DNA from: Stenotrophomonas sp. ASS1
GTDB lineage: Bacteria; Pseudomonadota; Gammaproteobacteria; Xanthomonadales; Xanthomonadaceae
Length of the DNA stretch: 64,000 nucleotides
NCBI RefSeq assembly: GCF_004346925.1
Contig: NZ_CP031167.1
Location: 888,001-952,000, forward strand
Direction: 5' to 3'
Shown: positions 17,032 to 27,036 of the stretch, piece by piece
Numbering within the stretch: the first letter of the stretch is position 1
How the letters are laid out: every line of letters begins with the position of its first letter
The notes under the pieces: generated by a model
The model's database searches: none
What the model was told of the DNA's origin: nothing
The model's input: the letters and a program-made list of their open reading frames with translations, nothing else
Made by a program: the position numbers and the translations under genes

Positions 17032-17523
17032 TCACATCTGTTCCAGTTCGCCCACTCGCACCTTGCCGCCACCGCCGCAGTTGCCGTGGCAGCCGCCGCT
17101 GATCGGGCCGCTGCCGCCGCCACCACCGCCGCCACCGCCGCCGCCACCACCACCGCCGCGGGAGTTGGGCGGGAGGACGGTCGAAATCACTTCGCCGGAG
17201 TCGAAACCTGCACCTCGCCACGTGTAGTTGACGCAGGAAATACCGTTGCAGACGGTCAGGACATCGCCGGTCTGGACGCGCGTCTGGGCAGTCCAGACCG
17301 TGGTCCGGCCGTCATTGAGCTTCTGGACCTCTTGGGAAAGCTGCTGGTTGGTCACCGGATCGGGATACGGGGTTGTCAGCGTGCATCCGGCGGTGCAGTT
17401 GATGACGCCAGGAAGCTTTTTCGCTTGAAGGCTCCCGGCCGCCATGAACAGCAGCACGCCTGCAATGGCGGGAATGGAGTTTCTACCAAGCGAAGGGATA
17501 ATCCCAATCAGTCTAGCTTTCAC
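17032..17523 (-). CDS. Unrecognised exported Cys- and Gly-rich small protein
   Basis: 163 aa, family not recognised. A signal-like N-terminus (IPAIAGVLLFMAAGSLQA, cleavage near residue 34) leads to a mature part with CysX3Cys (NCTAGCTL), VCNGISCVNY, a run of about fifteen glycines coded by a GGN repeat, and a C-terminal GGCHGNCGGGG. Six cysteines in pairs suggest disulfides in the periplasm or outside the cell. It starts 9 bp after the stop of the gene at 17533-18453, so the two look like one operon with a terminator behind it. Codon use is less GC-rich than the neighbours. The glycine run may be a length-variable linker. Confidence 0.6.
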   Translation of the reverse strand: MKARLIGIIPSLGRNSIPAIAGVLLFMAAGSLQAKKLPGVINCTAGCTLTTPYPDPVTNQQLSQEVQKLNDGRTTVWTAQTRVQTGDVLTVCNGISCVNYTWRGAGFDSGEVISTVLPPNSRGGGGGGGGGGGGGGGSGPISGGCHGNCGGGGKVRVGELEQM

Positions 17524-17532
17524 AATAGGTCC

Positions 17533-18453
17533 TTATCGTGGGATGCAACAGTTCTTGAAGATTTCGTTCGATGAAATGCGGGCTTTCTCTTTCTCTTGGC
17601 TGCTCAGGTTTTTCTCATGGTTGGCAATGTCATCGGTGGTGGCAAAACGTGGGTCCAGCCGGTTGAGGACGCGGGTGTACGCCAGGGCCGCAACGGGATC
17701 CGCAGGAACGATGCCGCCATAGGTGTAGGCCATCGCCATGTCGCTGATGACATTGACGTTCCCTTGTGATTCCAGTTCGCGCAGATATCCGGTGGCGGTG
17801 TCCTTCCACGCCTCGAGCGCCGCGGGATCACGGATTGCGTCATCAAGCGAACCGATGACTTTCTCCGGCGATCGCGAGTAGGCGCGCATCGCTTCCTGCG
17901 AGCCCATGGCGGCGGCCTTCGAAAGCCAATCGGCGTGATAGATGTCCTGATCCAGAGCCAGCGACTCACACTCTTTGAGGATTCGTTCCGACCGCTCCAG
18001 GAACCAGTTGCCGGCCCCGACCGTGGTGGCCGAATCCGCCAGCTTGTCAGCGCGATCCGAGATGAAGGTCTGGCATTGCTCGATGGTTCGATAGATTTCG
18101 TAGGTTGCCGTGGCATCTCCGGATTCGGAGCGCAGCATCAGTTGCTTGACGTGGGCAAGCGCGTCACCGGGAGGCCGGAACTCATTGCCTCTTACGATTT
18201 CGTAGGCCTTGGGGCCCACGGCCTTGTACGAGCCCGGCGGGATTTTGTTGTCCCGCTCAAGCCTTTGCGCGGCCGCCGCACCTGACGCCGGAAGCTGCCT
18301 TCCCTGGTCAGGCCGTTCATCGAGGCTGCCACTCTTCCCGGATTCCTCTGCCGTGGCATCCGCAGTTGCCTGCTGCCGGTAGCCGGACATTGCAACGGCT
18401 GCCACTGCCAGCACGGCTGCCAGCGCGACGAATCCGATTAGCCGCTTGCTCAT
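17533..18453 (-). CDS. Unrecognised exported helical protein (Sel1-like features)
   Basis: 306 aa. The N-terminal hydrophobic segment LIGFVALAAVLAVAAVAMSG is a signal peptide or anchor. It is followed by a low-complexity linker and then alpha-helical repeats reminiscent of Sel1/TPR units: ADWLSKAAAMGSQEAMRAYSRSP and MAMAYTYGGIVPADPVAALAYTRVLN. It ends in NCCIPR. Similar proteins are often annotated only as hypothetical in xanthomonads. It is the first gene of a two-gene unit with the Cys/Gly-rich protein, in a tRNA-flanked gene-poor area, and its base composition is lower in GC than the surrounding core genes. The function is unknown. Confidence 0.65.
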   Translation of the reverse strand: MSKRLIGFVALAAVLAVAAVAMSGYRQQATADATAEESGKSGSLDERPDQGRQLPASGAAAAQRLERDNKIPPGSYKAVGPKAYEIVRGNEFRPPGDALAHVKQLMLRSESGDATATYEIYRTIEQCQTFISDRADKLADSATTVGAGNWFLERSERILKECESLALDQDIYHADWLSKAAAMGSQEAMRAYSRSPEKVIGSLDDAIRDPAALEAWKDTATGYLRELESQGNVNVISDMAMAYTYGGIVPADPVAALAYTRVLNRLDPRFATTDDIANHEKNLSSQEKEKARISSNEIFKNCCIPR

Positions 18454-18682
18454 CTATTGATCTCACCTTCATTGCAGGAATCGGCATGGTTGCAAACGCG
18501 CGCCCTGCGTTCCATGTCCTGCAGCTAACGTTGTATGAATGGATCTCCCCCATCCCTATTTGAGATTCATTCACGATTTGTTCACTAAGCGTTCATGCTC
18601 TCGGGGCGTGCCCGACGACGGGCGGGCTGTTCGCCAGCGCCTGACATCCGGTGCGTGCGGCACGCGCCTTCTCTAGCTCGGG

Positions 18683-19113
18683 ATGGATGCAGATTCGAAC
18701 GGCGTGGGTGAGGTGAAGCAGGTGCTGGTCGAAGTACATCGGCGGCGCAGGCGCCAACGGCGGCTTACCTTCTGCCGCGGTGCTGTCGCCTTGCGGGCGT
18801 TTGCTGGCCTGCTGATGGGGGTGACGGCCGAACGCAACACGTCGTTCGATGTGATCGAAACGATGTCGCCGATGGACAGTTGCGACCGATGTTCTGGGCC
18901 GACGATGAGCGCTTGCACGCGCAGGGTGTGCAAGCGATTACCCGTCGAGTGCTTCCTGGCAGGACGCAGTCGCGCAACGTGATGTTTCAGTTGCTCGACG
19001 GAGCGGGCCAGCCACGCCTGCAGCTGCAGGTCACGCCGAAAGGGGAGGCCACGCTGTCATTCCTGGATGGGCATGCGGACATCGCGCGCGTGACCTCGGC
19101 GGAGCAGCATTGA
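18683..19113 (+). pseudogene. Decayed gene, frame-broken hypothetical
   Basis: Two overlapping frames look like pieces of one protein. The first (18683-18982) has AVALRAFAGLLMGVTAERNTSFDVIE, like the anchor and start of a family of exported hypotheticals. The second (from 18880) has FWADDERLHAQGVQAITRR and VMFQLLDGAGQPRLQLQVTP, like its C-terminal part, ending at 19113. The central part of such proteins is missing and the frames do not join, so a deletion with frameshift is inferred. The call is tentative. Nothing is visible in 18454-18682. Confidence 0.35.
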
Positions 19114-19281
19114 TCTCCTGTTCCGGCCCCTGCACATCAATGTGAAGAAGTGCTTGCAATTCCTTCGCGACTCCCGGAAAATGCCGGACTCGCTTCGGGG
19201 GACGGACTTCTGGCTCCACCCGCTAGCAAAGCATCAAGGTCCAGCGTCAGCCTCATCGGCGGTGGAGCGAAAGTTTCAGTG

Positions 19282-19358
19282 GTGGCTGTAGCTCAGTTGG
19301 TTAGAGTACCGGATTGTGATTCCGGTGGTCGGGGGTTCGAATCCCCTCAGCCACCCCA
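19282..19358 (+). tRNA. tRNA-His (anticodon GTG)
   Basis: 77 nt with CCA. Acceptor stem GTGGCTG / CAGCCAC, discriminator C as expected for His, anticodon loop TTGTGAT giving GTG. A possible -35 TTGCAA lies in AAGTGCTTGCAA at about 19147-19158. Confidence 0.97.
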
Positions 19359-19392
19359 CTGATTCAACCGCATCGGCGCAGCCGAAACGGTA

Positions 19393-19420
19393 TTGCAATA
19401 AACAGAAAGCACGCTACAAT
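19393..19420 (+). promoter_or_regulatory. Promoter of the first tRNA-Lys
   Basis: -35 TTGCAA (19393-19398), 16-bp spacer, -10 TACAAT (19415-19420); the tRNA begins 18 bp later. Confidence 0.65.
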
Positions 19421-19437
19421 GTGCGTCTGAGTTTCAC

Positions 19438-19513
19438 GGGCCGTTAGCTCAGTTGGTAGAGCAGTTGACTCTTAATCAATAGGTCCAAGGTTCGAATCCT
19501 TGACGGCCCACCA
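19438..19513 (+). tRNA. tRNA-Lys (anticodon CTT), copy 1
   Basis: 76 nt with CCA. Acceptor GGGCCGT / ACGGCCC, anticodon loop CTCTTAA giving CTT. Confidence 0.97.
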
Positions 19514-19520
19514 AGACAGA

Positions 19521-19550
19521 AGCCACCTGGTATCCCAGGTGGCTTTTTTC
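19521..19550 (+). terminator. Terminator of tRNA-Lys copy 1
   Basis: AGCCACCTGG-TATC-CCAGGTGGCT followed by a T-run. Confidence 0.9.
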
Positions 19551-19666
19551 TTATAAGTGTGACTCCCATCGTTTCGATGGATCACGGGTTGCAGAGCCCC
19601 GCTTGGCCGTGGATCTGCAATGCAGCGGGACCGCAGTGCTGGTTTCAACGATGTTGAAAAAAGTGC

Positions 19667-19696
19667 TTGCACCCACCGAGCGGATCGGGTCATAAT
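19667..19696 (+). promoter_or_regulatory. Promoter of the second tRNA-Lys
   Basis: -35 TTGCAC (19667-19672), 18-bp spacer, -10 CATAAT (19691-19696), preceded by the A-rich GTTGAAAAAAGTG. The tRNA begins 15 bp later. Confidence 0.65.
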
Positions 19697-19711
19697 TCGC
19701 GCCCCGATTTC

Positions 19712-19787
19712 GGGCTGTTAGCTCAGTTGGTAGAGCAGTTGACTCTTAATCAATAGGTCCAAGGTTCGAATCCTTGACAGCCCACCA
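19712..19787 (+). tRNA. tRNA-Lys (anticodon CTT), copy 2
   Basis: 76 nt with CCA, identical to copy 1 except for a compensated acceptor pair (GGGCTGT / ACAGCCC). Confidence 0.97.
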
Positions 19788-19792
19788 GACGA

Positions 19793-19825
19793 AAGCCACT
19801 TGGTTTGCCAGGTGGCTTTTTTCTT
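19793..19825 (+). terminator. Terminator of tRNA-Lys copy 2
   Basis: AAGCCACTTGG-TTTG-CCAGGTGGCTT followed by TTTTCTT; closely related to the terminator of copy 1. Confidence 0.9.
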
Positions 19826-19848
19826 GTCTGCGCGCCGGGTTGCGCTTC

Positions 19849-19897
19849 ATCCACGCATGGTGTGGATCTGCTGAAACGGCGCATGGCGTGGATCTAC
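19849..19897. repeat. Two degenerate SMAG-type units
   Basis: Minus-strand units ATCCACGCATGGTGTGGAT (19849-19867, head GCAG instead of GTAG) and GCATGGCGTGGATCTAC ending at 19897. Confidence 0.65.
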
Positions 19898-20032
19898 TGA
19901 AGCGATGCTGAAATCAGGGGCATACGCGTCATCAGTGTTTTCAATGCTGTGCGCTGCTTCTCACCGCATCCTTCCTGCATCGCACCCAATGGATCTTCCG
20001 CGCCGAAGGCGCATGCACGAAGGAAGATGTTG

Positions 20033-20398
20033 ATGGCTGATATCAATCGATTGCACCGCACGCTGTGGGTTCCCTTCGCGTTGATGGCGCTGGCTGCCTG
20101 CGCGCCGGCCAATGATCCCGCGAAGACCGTTGAACGCGATGCGGGCACGGAGAGCACTCCGGCGCGCCCGGTGGGTGACGCCATGCAGATGCAGCCGGCT
20201 CAGCCTGCGGAAGCGGAGGTCCTGCCTGACGCGGTGGATGTGCAGCGCAATGCGGACGGTTCGGTGGATGTGCGCAAGGCCATGCCGGAGTCGGTGGCTC
20301 TGCGGCGCACCGATGACGGGGGCGTGGAGATCCGCAAGGGGGAGGCGCCCGCCGAACATGCAGGCATGGCACCGGCCCGCGCTGTACCGCAGCAGTAA
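20033..20398 (+). CDS. Small putative lipoprotein, unrecognised
   Basis: 121 aa. Of three nearby in-frame starts (19949, 20027, 20033), the ATG at 20033 has AAGGAAG at a correct distance (20020-20026). A lipobox LMALAAC follows a short positively charged N-terminus, so the protein is probably lipid-anchored. The mature part has two similar segments, VDVQRNADGSVDVRKAMPES and VALRRTDDGGVEIRKGEAP, each a short beta-hairpin-like V-x-R-x-DG-x-V-x-[VI]-RK unit. No family is recognised. It lies alone between tRNA-Lys and tRNA-Leu. Confidence 0.7.
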   Translation: MADINRLHRTLWVPFALMALAACAPANDPAKTVERDAGTESTPARPVGDAMQMQPAQPAEAEVLPDAVDVQRNADGSVDVRKAMPESVALRRTDDGGVEIRKGEAPAEHAGMAPARAVPQQ

Positions 20399-20537
20399 GC
20401 CGCAGTCGTCCTGGCGGGTGGTGCGCCCGCCGGGGCGGCAGCGATGCAGGGGCCGCGCGCATCGCGGCAGATTCAGTTTTGTGCAGGCCTTCCGCTTCCA
20501 GCCCCCGCCTGCGACAATGAACGCCTGAGCCGGCCAC

Positions 20538-20622
<85 letters not shown>

Positions 20623-20811
20623 GTGCCGGCCTGTCCCCGCCCTGATCGGGCCATCTGCGCCCCCTTGACCGGCACGCGCTGGCAGTGCAGGCCGAATTGG
20701 GCGAAACTAAAGGGCTGCGGCAAGCAGGCGCGTCCCAGACGTCGTGTCCTTACAACCGTTTCATCCCAATCATCGAGCCGGGGGCGTGGGCCGCCGGTGG
20801 CAGGAGTCAAC

Positions 20812-22107
20812 ATGCAAGCTTCGATCGAATCCACCGGCAACCTGGAACGCCGCCTGAGCTTCTCGCTGCCGGAAGAGCGTCTGCAGAGCCACATCGTCGG
20901 CCGCCTGGGCGAAATCGCCCGTACCACCCGCATCAAGGGTTTCCGTCCGGGCAAGGTGCCGGCCAAGGTGATCGAGCAGCGCTTCGGCGCGCAGGTCCGT
21001 GGCGAGGCGCTGGACGGCCTGCTGCGCGAAACCTTCGATGCCGCCGTGCGTGAGCACGACCTGCGCATCGTCGGCAGCCCGCGCATCGACAAGGGCGACG
21101 AGGGTGAATTCTCCTTCGTGGCCACCGTGGAAGTGGTGCCGGACTTCGGCGATATCGACGTCAGCAAGCTGACCGTCGTGCGCCACAGCGCCGAGATCAC
21201 CGACGCCGACATCGACCAGATGATCGAGAACCTGCAGAACCAGCGTCGTACCTGGGCCCCGGTCAGCCGTGGCGCGCAGGACGGTGACCTGGTCGCGGTG
21301 GAAACCTGGTCGCAGGCCGGCGAAGAGCGCCTGCCGGCCGAGGGCACCGAGAAGGGTTCGATCGTGCTCGGCCAGGGCATGATGTTCGACACCATCGAAA
21401 AGGGCCTGGTCGGCCTGGCCAAGGGCGAAGAAAAGACCCTGGACGTCGAGTTCCCGGCTGACTGGCGCGTGCCGGTGCTGGCAGGCAAGACCGTGCAGGT
21501 GACCGTCAAGGTTGCCGAAGTGTCCGAGCCGGTCGTGCCGGCGGTCGACGAAGCCTTCATCAAGAGCTTCGGCGTGAAGGGCGGCGACGTCGAGCAGTTC
21601 CGCAGCGACATCCGCGCCAACCTGGAGCGCGAGCTGAAGGGTGCCCTGATGAACCGCCTGCGCCGCGAAGTGGGCGAGCAGCTGATCGCCGCCTATTCGT
21701 CGGTGGAAATGCCGCCGCGCCTGGTCGAGAACGAAGCCCGCGCCATGCTGGCCCAGCAGGTCGAGCAGATCCGCCGCAACGGCCAGAACGTCGGCGAGAT
21801 CCCGGCCGATGCCCACGAAGGCTTCAAGGAAGCGGCCGCCAAGCGCGTGCTGGTCGGCCTGCTGGTCGGTGAAGTGGCCCGCATCAACGACCTGCGCCTG
21901 GAAGCCAAGCGCCTGAACGAAACGATGCGTCTGATCGCTTCGACCTACGAAGAGCCGGAACAGGTCATTGAGATGTACCGCAACGACCCCCAGCTGATGT
22001 CTGGCCTGCAGAACCGTGTGATGGAAGAGCAGGTGATCGACTGGATCGCCGAACGTGCCCAGCACACCGAAGAGAAGCTGTCGTTCCAGGACGCGATCCG
22101 CCAGTAA
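20812..22107 (+). CDS. tig: Trigger factor
   Basis: 431 aa from the ATG at 20812 with CAGGAG upstream; the frame is open far upstream, through tRNA-Leu, but that is not coding. The N-terminal ribosome-binding domain carries [16 protein letters not shown] close to the family signature GFRxGKxP. A PPIase domain of the FKBP type (about 155-240, GDLVAVETW) and the C-terminal chaperone helices follow. It binds ribosomes next to the exit tunnel and shields nascent chains. It heads the conserved tig-clpP-clpX-lon-hupB order. Confidence 0.97.
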   Translation: MQASIESTGNLERRLSFSLPEERLQSHIVGRLGEIARTTRIKGFRPGKVPAKVIEQRFGAQVRGEALDGLLRETFDAAVREHDLRIVGSPRIDKGDEGEFSFVATVEVVPDFGDIDVSKLTVVRHSAEITDADIDQMIENLQNQRRTWAPVSRGAQDGDLVAVETWSQAGEERLPAEGTEKGSIVLGQGMMFDTIEKGLVGLAKGEEKTLDVEFPADWRVPVLAGKTVQVTVKVAEVSEPVVPAVDEAFIKSFGVKGGDVEQFRSDIRANLERELKGALMNRLRREVGEQLIAAYSSVEMPPRLVENEARAMLAQQVEQIRRNGQNVGEIPADAHEGFKEAAAKRVLVGLLVGEVARINDLRLEAKRLNETMRLIASTYEEPEQVIEMYRNDPQLMSGLQNRVMEEQVIDWIAERAQHTEEKLSFQDAIRQ

Positions 22108-22127
22108 GCCCGGGCGGATCACCGGAT

Positions 22128-22156
22128 GCCCCGCGCCTTTGCCGGCGCGGGGTTGT
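22128..22156 (+). terminator. Hairpin between tig and clpP
   Basis: CCCCGCGCC-TTTG-CCGGCGCGGGG followed by TTGTT, 21 bp after the tig stop; a partial terminator or attenuator. Confidence 0.6.
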
Positions 22157-22183
22157 TGCCCCCCAAGATAGGTACCTCACGTA

Positions 22184-22810
22184 ATGGACAACCGAACCAA
22201 AGCCCTGAACCTGGTTCCGATGGTGGTCGAGCAGACCAGCCGCGGCGAGCGTGCCTACGACATCTATTCGCGCCTGTTGAAGGAGCGCCTGATCTTCCTC
22301 GTGGGCCCGATCGACGATCACATGGCCAACGTGGTGGTGGCGCAGTTGCTGTTCCTGGAGTCGGAGAACCCGGAAAAGGACATCAACATCTACATCAACT
22401 CGCCGGGTGGCGTGGTCACCGCCGGCATGGCGATCTACGACACCATGCAGTACATCAAGCCGAATGTGAGCACCACCTGCATCGGCCAGGCCGCCTCGAT
22501 GGGCGCCCTGCTGCTGGCCGCGGGCGAAGCTGGCAAGCGCTATGCGCTGCCGAACTCGCGCGTGATGATCCACCAGCCGCTGGGTGGCTACCAGGGCCAG
22601 GCCACCGACATCGACATCCACGCGCGTGAGATCCTGACCCTGCGTTCGCGCCTGAACGAAGTGCTGGCCAAGCACACCGGCCAGTCGCTGGAGACGATCG
22701 CCCGCGACACCGAGCGCGACAACTTCAAGAGCGCCTTCGAGGCGCAGGCCTATGGTCTGGTCGACCAGGTCCTGGAGCGTCGTCCGGACGAGTCGATCCA
22801 GGCCGGCTGA
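22184..22810 (+). CDS. clpP: ATP-dependent Clp protease proteolytic subunit ClpP
   Basis: 208 aa. The serine protease triad is Ser105 ([14 protein letters not shown]), His130 (VMIHQPLGG) and Asp179 (DTERDNF); spacings match E. coli Clp[18 protein letters not shown] forms the oxyanion region. Fourteen subunits form the degradation chamber that works with ClpX, encoded 126 bp downstream. A hairpin ACGGGGCC/GGCCCCGT (22820-22841) lies in the spacer. Confidence 0.98.
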
Positions 22811-22936
22811 CCGGCCATCACGGGGCCATGGAGGCCCCGTTCCTGCAGGGTCGGGCGGGACTGGTGTCCCCTCGGCCCTGTGCTATTCTCGAATCGAACC
22901 CCCGTTCAGCGGGTGGGGTAACTGGGTAAGCGAAGC

Positions 22937-24226
<1,290 letters not shown>

Positions 24227-24267
24227 TCCTTCCAGGTTGTTGATTGGAAAGGATTTTCAAGGAATGC

Positions 24268-24296
24268 CTTGCATCTGAAAGCCGATGGCCCCATAA
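24268..24296 (+). promoter_or_regulatory. Candidate heat-shock (sigma-32-type) promoter of lon
   Basis: CTTGCAT (24268-24274), 14-bp spacer, CCCCATAA (24289-24296), against the consensus CTTGAAA-N13-15-CCCCATNT. The -10 part is also the left arm and loop of the clpX terminator. Confidence 0.5.
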
Positions 24297-24317
24297 CGGG
24301 GCCATCGGCTTTTTTTG
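24281..24317 (+). terminator. Terminator after clpX
   Basis: GCCGATGGCCCC-ATAA-CGGGGCCATCGGC followed by seven Ts; strong rho-independent form. Confidence 0.95.
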
Positions 24318-24368
24318 TCTCCGGAAGATGCCCTCCCGGAGGCGGTTTTCCCCTTCCCTGGAGCCCCC

Positions 24369-26819
24369 ATGGCCCGTTCCCCAAGTGAAACCCTCGACCT
24401 GCCGGTCCTGCCGCTGCGCGACGTAGTGGTGTTCCCGCACATGGTCATCCCGCTGTTCGTCGGCCGTGACAAGTCCATGCACGCGCTCGAACAGGCAATG
24501 GAAGCGGACAAGCGCATCCTGCTGCTGGCGCAGAAGTCGGCCGAGACCGACGACCCGCATGCGGCCGACCTCTACCAGGTCGGTACGCTGGCGCAGGTGC
24601 TGCAGCTGCTGAAGCTGCCCGACGGCACCATCAAGGTGCTGGTCGAAGGCCTGTCGCGCGTGCAGGTCACCCACGTCGACGAGCGTAACGGCTCGCTGCA
24701 CGGCCAGGCCGTGGAGATCGACGCCACCGACGAGCGCGAAGCACGCGAGGTGGAGGCGATCGCCCGCTCGCTGATGTCGCTGTTCGAGCAGTACGTGAAG
24801 ACCAACCGCAAGCTGCCGCCAGAGCTGCTGCAGACGCTGTCGGGCATCGATGAGCCGGCCCGCCTGGCCGACACCATCGCCGCGCACATCAGCGTGCGGC
24901 TGGCCGACAAGCAGCGCCTGCTGGAAACGCTGGCCGTCGGTGACCGCCTGGAGATGCTGGTCGGCCTGGTCGATGGCGAGATCGACGTGCAGCAGATGGA
25001 AAAGCGCATCCGCGGCCGCGTGAAGTCGCAGATGGAGAAGAGCCAGCGCGAGTACTACCTCAACGAACAGATGAAGGCCATCCAGAAGGAACTGGGTGAC
25101 CTGGACGATGCACCGGGCGAGCTGGAAGAGCTGGCCCGCAAGATCGCCGAAGCCGGCATGCCGAAGGCGGTTGAAGCCAAGGCACGCAATGAACTGAACA
25201 AGCTCAAGCAGATGTCGCCGATGTCGGCCGAAGCGGCGGTCGTGCGCAACTACCTGGAGTGGCTGCTGGGCGTGCCGTGGAAGAAGCGCAGCAAGGTGCG
25301 CAAGGACCTGAAGGCCGCACAGGACACCCTCGACGCCGACCACTACGGCCTGGAGAAGGTCAAGGAGCGCATCCTTGAATACCTGGCGGTGCAGTCGCGC
25401 GTGAAGCAGATGAAGGGCCCGATCCTGTGCCTGGTCGGGCCGCCGGGCGTGGGCAAGACCTCGCTCGGCCAGTCCATCGCCAAGGCTACCAACCGCAAGT
25501 TCGTGCGCATGTCGCTGGGCGGCGTTCGCGATGAAGCCGAGATCCGTGGCCACCGTCGTACCTACGTTGGTTCGATGCCGGGCCGCATCGTGCAGAACCT
25601 CAACAAGGTCGGCAGCAAGAACCCGCTGTTCGTGCTCGACGAGATCGACAAGATGTCGATGGACTTCCGTGGCGATCCGTCGTCGGCGCTGCTGGAAGTG
25701 CTCGACCCGGAGCAGAACAACGCGTTCAACGACCACTACCTGGAAGTGGACCTGGACCTGTCCGAAGTGATGTTCGTGGCCACCTCGAACTCGCTCAATA
25801 TTCCCGGCCCGCTGCTGGACCGCATGGAAGTGATCCGCATCCCCGGCTACACCGAGGACGAGAAGCTCAACATCGCCACCCGCTACCTGGTGCCGAAGCA
25901 GATCAAGGCCAACGGCCTGCAGCCGGAAGAACTGGAGATCGGCAGCGATGCGATCCAGGACATCGTGCGCTACTACACGCGCGAATCGGGCGTGCGCAAC
26001 CTGGAACGCGAGATCGCCAAGATCTGCCGCAAGGTGGTGAAGGAGATCGCGCTGGCCGGTCCGCAGCCGGTGAAGGCGAAGAAGGGCGCGAAGAAGTCCA
26101 AGGCGCTGGTGAGCGTGTCCAGCAAGAACCTGGACAAGTACCTGGGTGTGCGTCGCTTCGATTTCGGCCGCGCCGAGGAAGAGAACGAGATCGGCCTGGT
26201 CACCGGCCTGGCGTGGACCGAAGTCGGTGGCGATCTGCTGCAGATCGAATCGACGCTGGTGCCGGGCAAGGGCCAGCTGATCCTGACCGGCCAGCTCGGC
26301 AACGTGATGAAGGAATCGGCTTCGGCGGCGTTGTCGGTGGTGCGTTCGCGCGCCGTGGGCTTTGGCATCGACAGCGACTTCCTGCAGAAGCACGACGTGC
26401 ACCTGCACGTGCCCGATGGTGCCACGCCGAAGGACGGACCGAGTGCCGGTGCGGCAATGGTCACCTCGCTGGTGTCGATGCTGACCAAGGTGCCGGTGCG
26501 TGCCGACGTGGCGATGACCGGTGAGATCACCCTGCGTGGTCGTGTCACCGCCATCGGTGGCTTGAAGGAGAAACTGCTGGCCGCACTGCGCGGTGGTATC
26601 CGCACGGTCATCATTCCGGAAGAGAACCGCAAGGACCTTGCAGACATTCCGGCCAACGTCACCCGCGATCTGGAGATCGTGCCGGTGAAGTACATCGAAG
26701 AAGTCCTGGACCTGGCGCTGGAGCGCCCGCTGGCACCGAAGAAGGCGCGCAAGAGTGCGCAGCGTGTCACGGTGCGCAGCAAGGCCAAACCGAGTGGAAG
26801 CGCGCGCGTCAAGCATTGA
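24369..26819 (+). CDS. lon: ATP-dependent protease Lon
   Basis: 816 aa from the ATG at 24369, 8 bp after GGAG. N-terminal substrate-binding domain (LPVLPLRDVVVFPHMVIPLF), coiled coil, AAA+ domain with Walker A GPPGVGKT and Walker B LFVLDEIDKM, and a protease domain with catalytic Ser in KDGPSAGAAM and Lys about 43 residues later in GGLKEKLLAAL. The C-terminus has a basic tail KKARKSAQRVTVRSKAK, longer than in E. coli Lon. It degrades misfolded and regulatory proteins. It is separated from clpX by a terminator, so it has its own promoter. Confidence 0.98.
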   Translation: MARSPSETLDLPVLPLRDVVVFPHMVIPLFVGRDKSMHALEQAMEADKRILLLAQKSAETDDPHAADLYQVGTLAQVLQLLKLPDGTIKVLVEGLSRVQVTHVDERNGSLHGQAVEIDATDEREAREVEAIARSLMSLFEQYVKTNRKLPPELLQTLSGIDEPARLADTIAAHISVRLADKQRLLETLAVGDRLEMLVGLVDGEIDVQQMEKRIRGRVKSQMEKSQREYYLNEQMKAIQKELGDLDDAPGELEELARKIAEAGMPKAVEAKARNELNKLKQMSPMSAEAAVVRNYLEWLLGVPWKKRSKVRKDLKAAQDTLDADHYGLEKVKERILEYLAVQSRVKQMKGPILCLVGPPGVGKTSLGQSIAKATNRKFVRMSLGGVRDEAEIRGHRRTYVGSMPGRIVQNLNKVGSKNPLFVLDEIDKMSMDFRGDPSSALLEVLDPEQNNAFNDHYLEVDLDLSEVMFVATSNSLNIPGPLLDRMEVIRIPGYTEDEKLNIATRYLVPKQIKANGLQPEELEIGSDAIQDIVRYYTRESGVRNLEREIAKICRKVVKEIALAGPQPVKAKKGAKKSKALVSVSSKNLDKYLGVRRFDFGRAEEENEIGLVTGLAWTEVGGDLLQIESTLVPGKGQLILTGQLGNVMKESASAALSVVRSRAVGFGIDSDFLQKHDVHLHVPDGATPKDGPSAGAAMVTSLVSMLTKVPVRADVAMTGEITLRGRVTAIGGLKEKLLAALRGGIRTVIIPEENRKDLADIPANVTRDLEIVPVKYIEEVLDLALERPLAPKKARKSAQRVTVRSKAKPSGSARVKH

Positions 26820-26826
26820 CGCGCGC
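26802..26826 (+). terminator. Hairpin overlapping the lon stop codon
   Basis: Perfect 11-bp arms GCGCGCGTCAA / TTGACGCGCGC with loop GCA; the TGA stop is within the right arm. No T-run. Confidence 0.5.
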
Positions 26827-26868
26827 TGTCCGATGGCCCGAAACCCGCGTCGTTGCTGGCTTTCCAGC

Positions 26869-26897
26869 TTGCGTGGGGGTAGGGCCACTGGTATAAA
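26869..26897 (+). promoter_or_regulatory. Promoter of hupB
   Basis: -35 TTGCGT (26869-26874), 17-bp spacer, -10 TATAAA (26892-26897), 140 bp before the start codon, so a leader of about 130 nt is expected. Confidence 0.65.
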
Positions 26898-27036
26898 AGC
26901 AGCACTCGCGAATGAGTGATCGCTGTCAGCGATGACTGAATCGGCGAACCGTTTCCACATGGCGGCCGCATGCAGAAGGCGTGCGGTTGCTTCCCTGTCG
27001 AATAAGCGGAACCCACCGCCAAAGGAGTTGTAGAGA

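Noticed and set aside
16812-17102. Plus-strand 96-codon open frame after tRNA-Arg
   Set aside because: Runs through the terminator hairpin and the antisense of the glycine-rich gene; no ribosome-binding site or family features.
16706-20032. Integrated prophage or genomic island next to tRNA-Arg
   Set aside because: No integrase and no duplicated tRNA end were found; only a small gene pair and a decayed gene.
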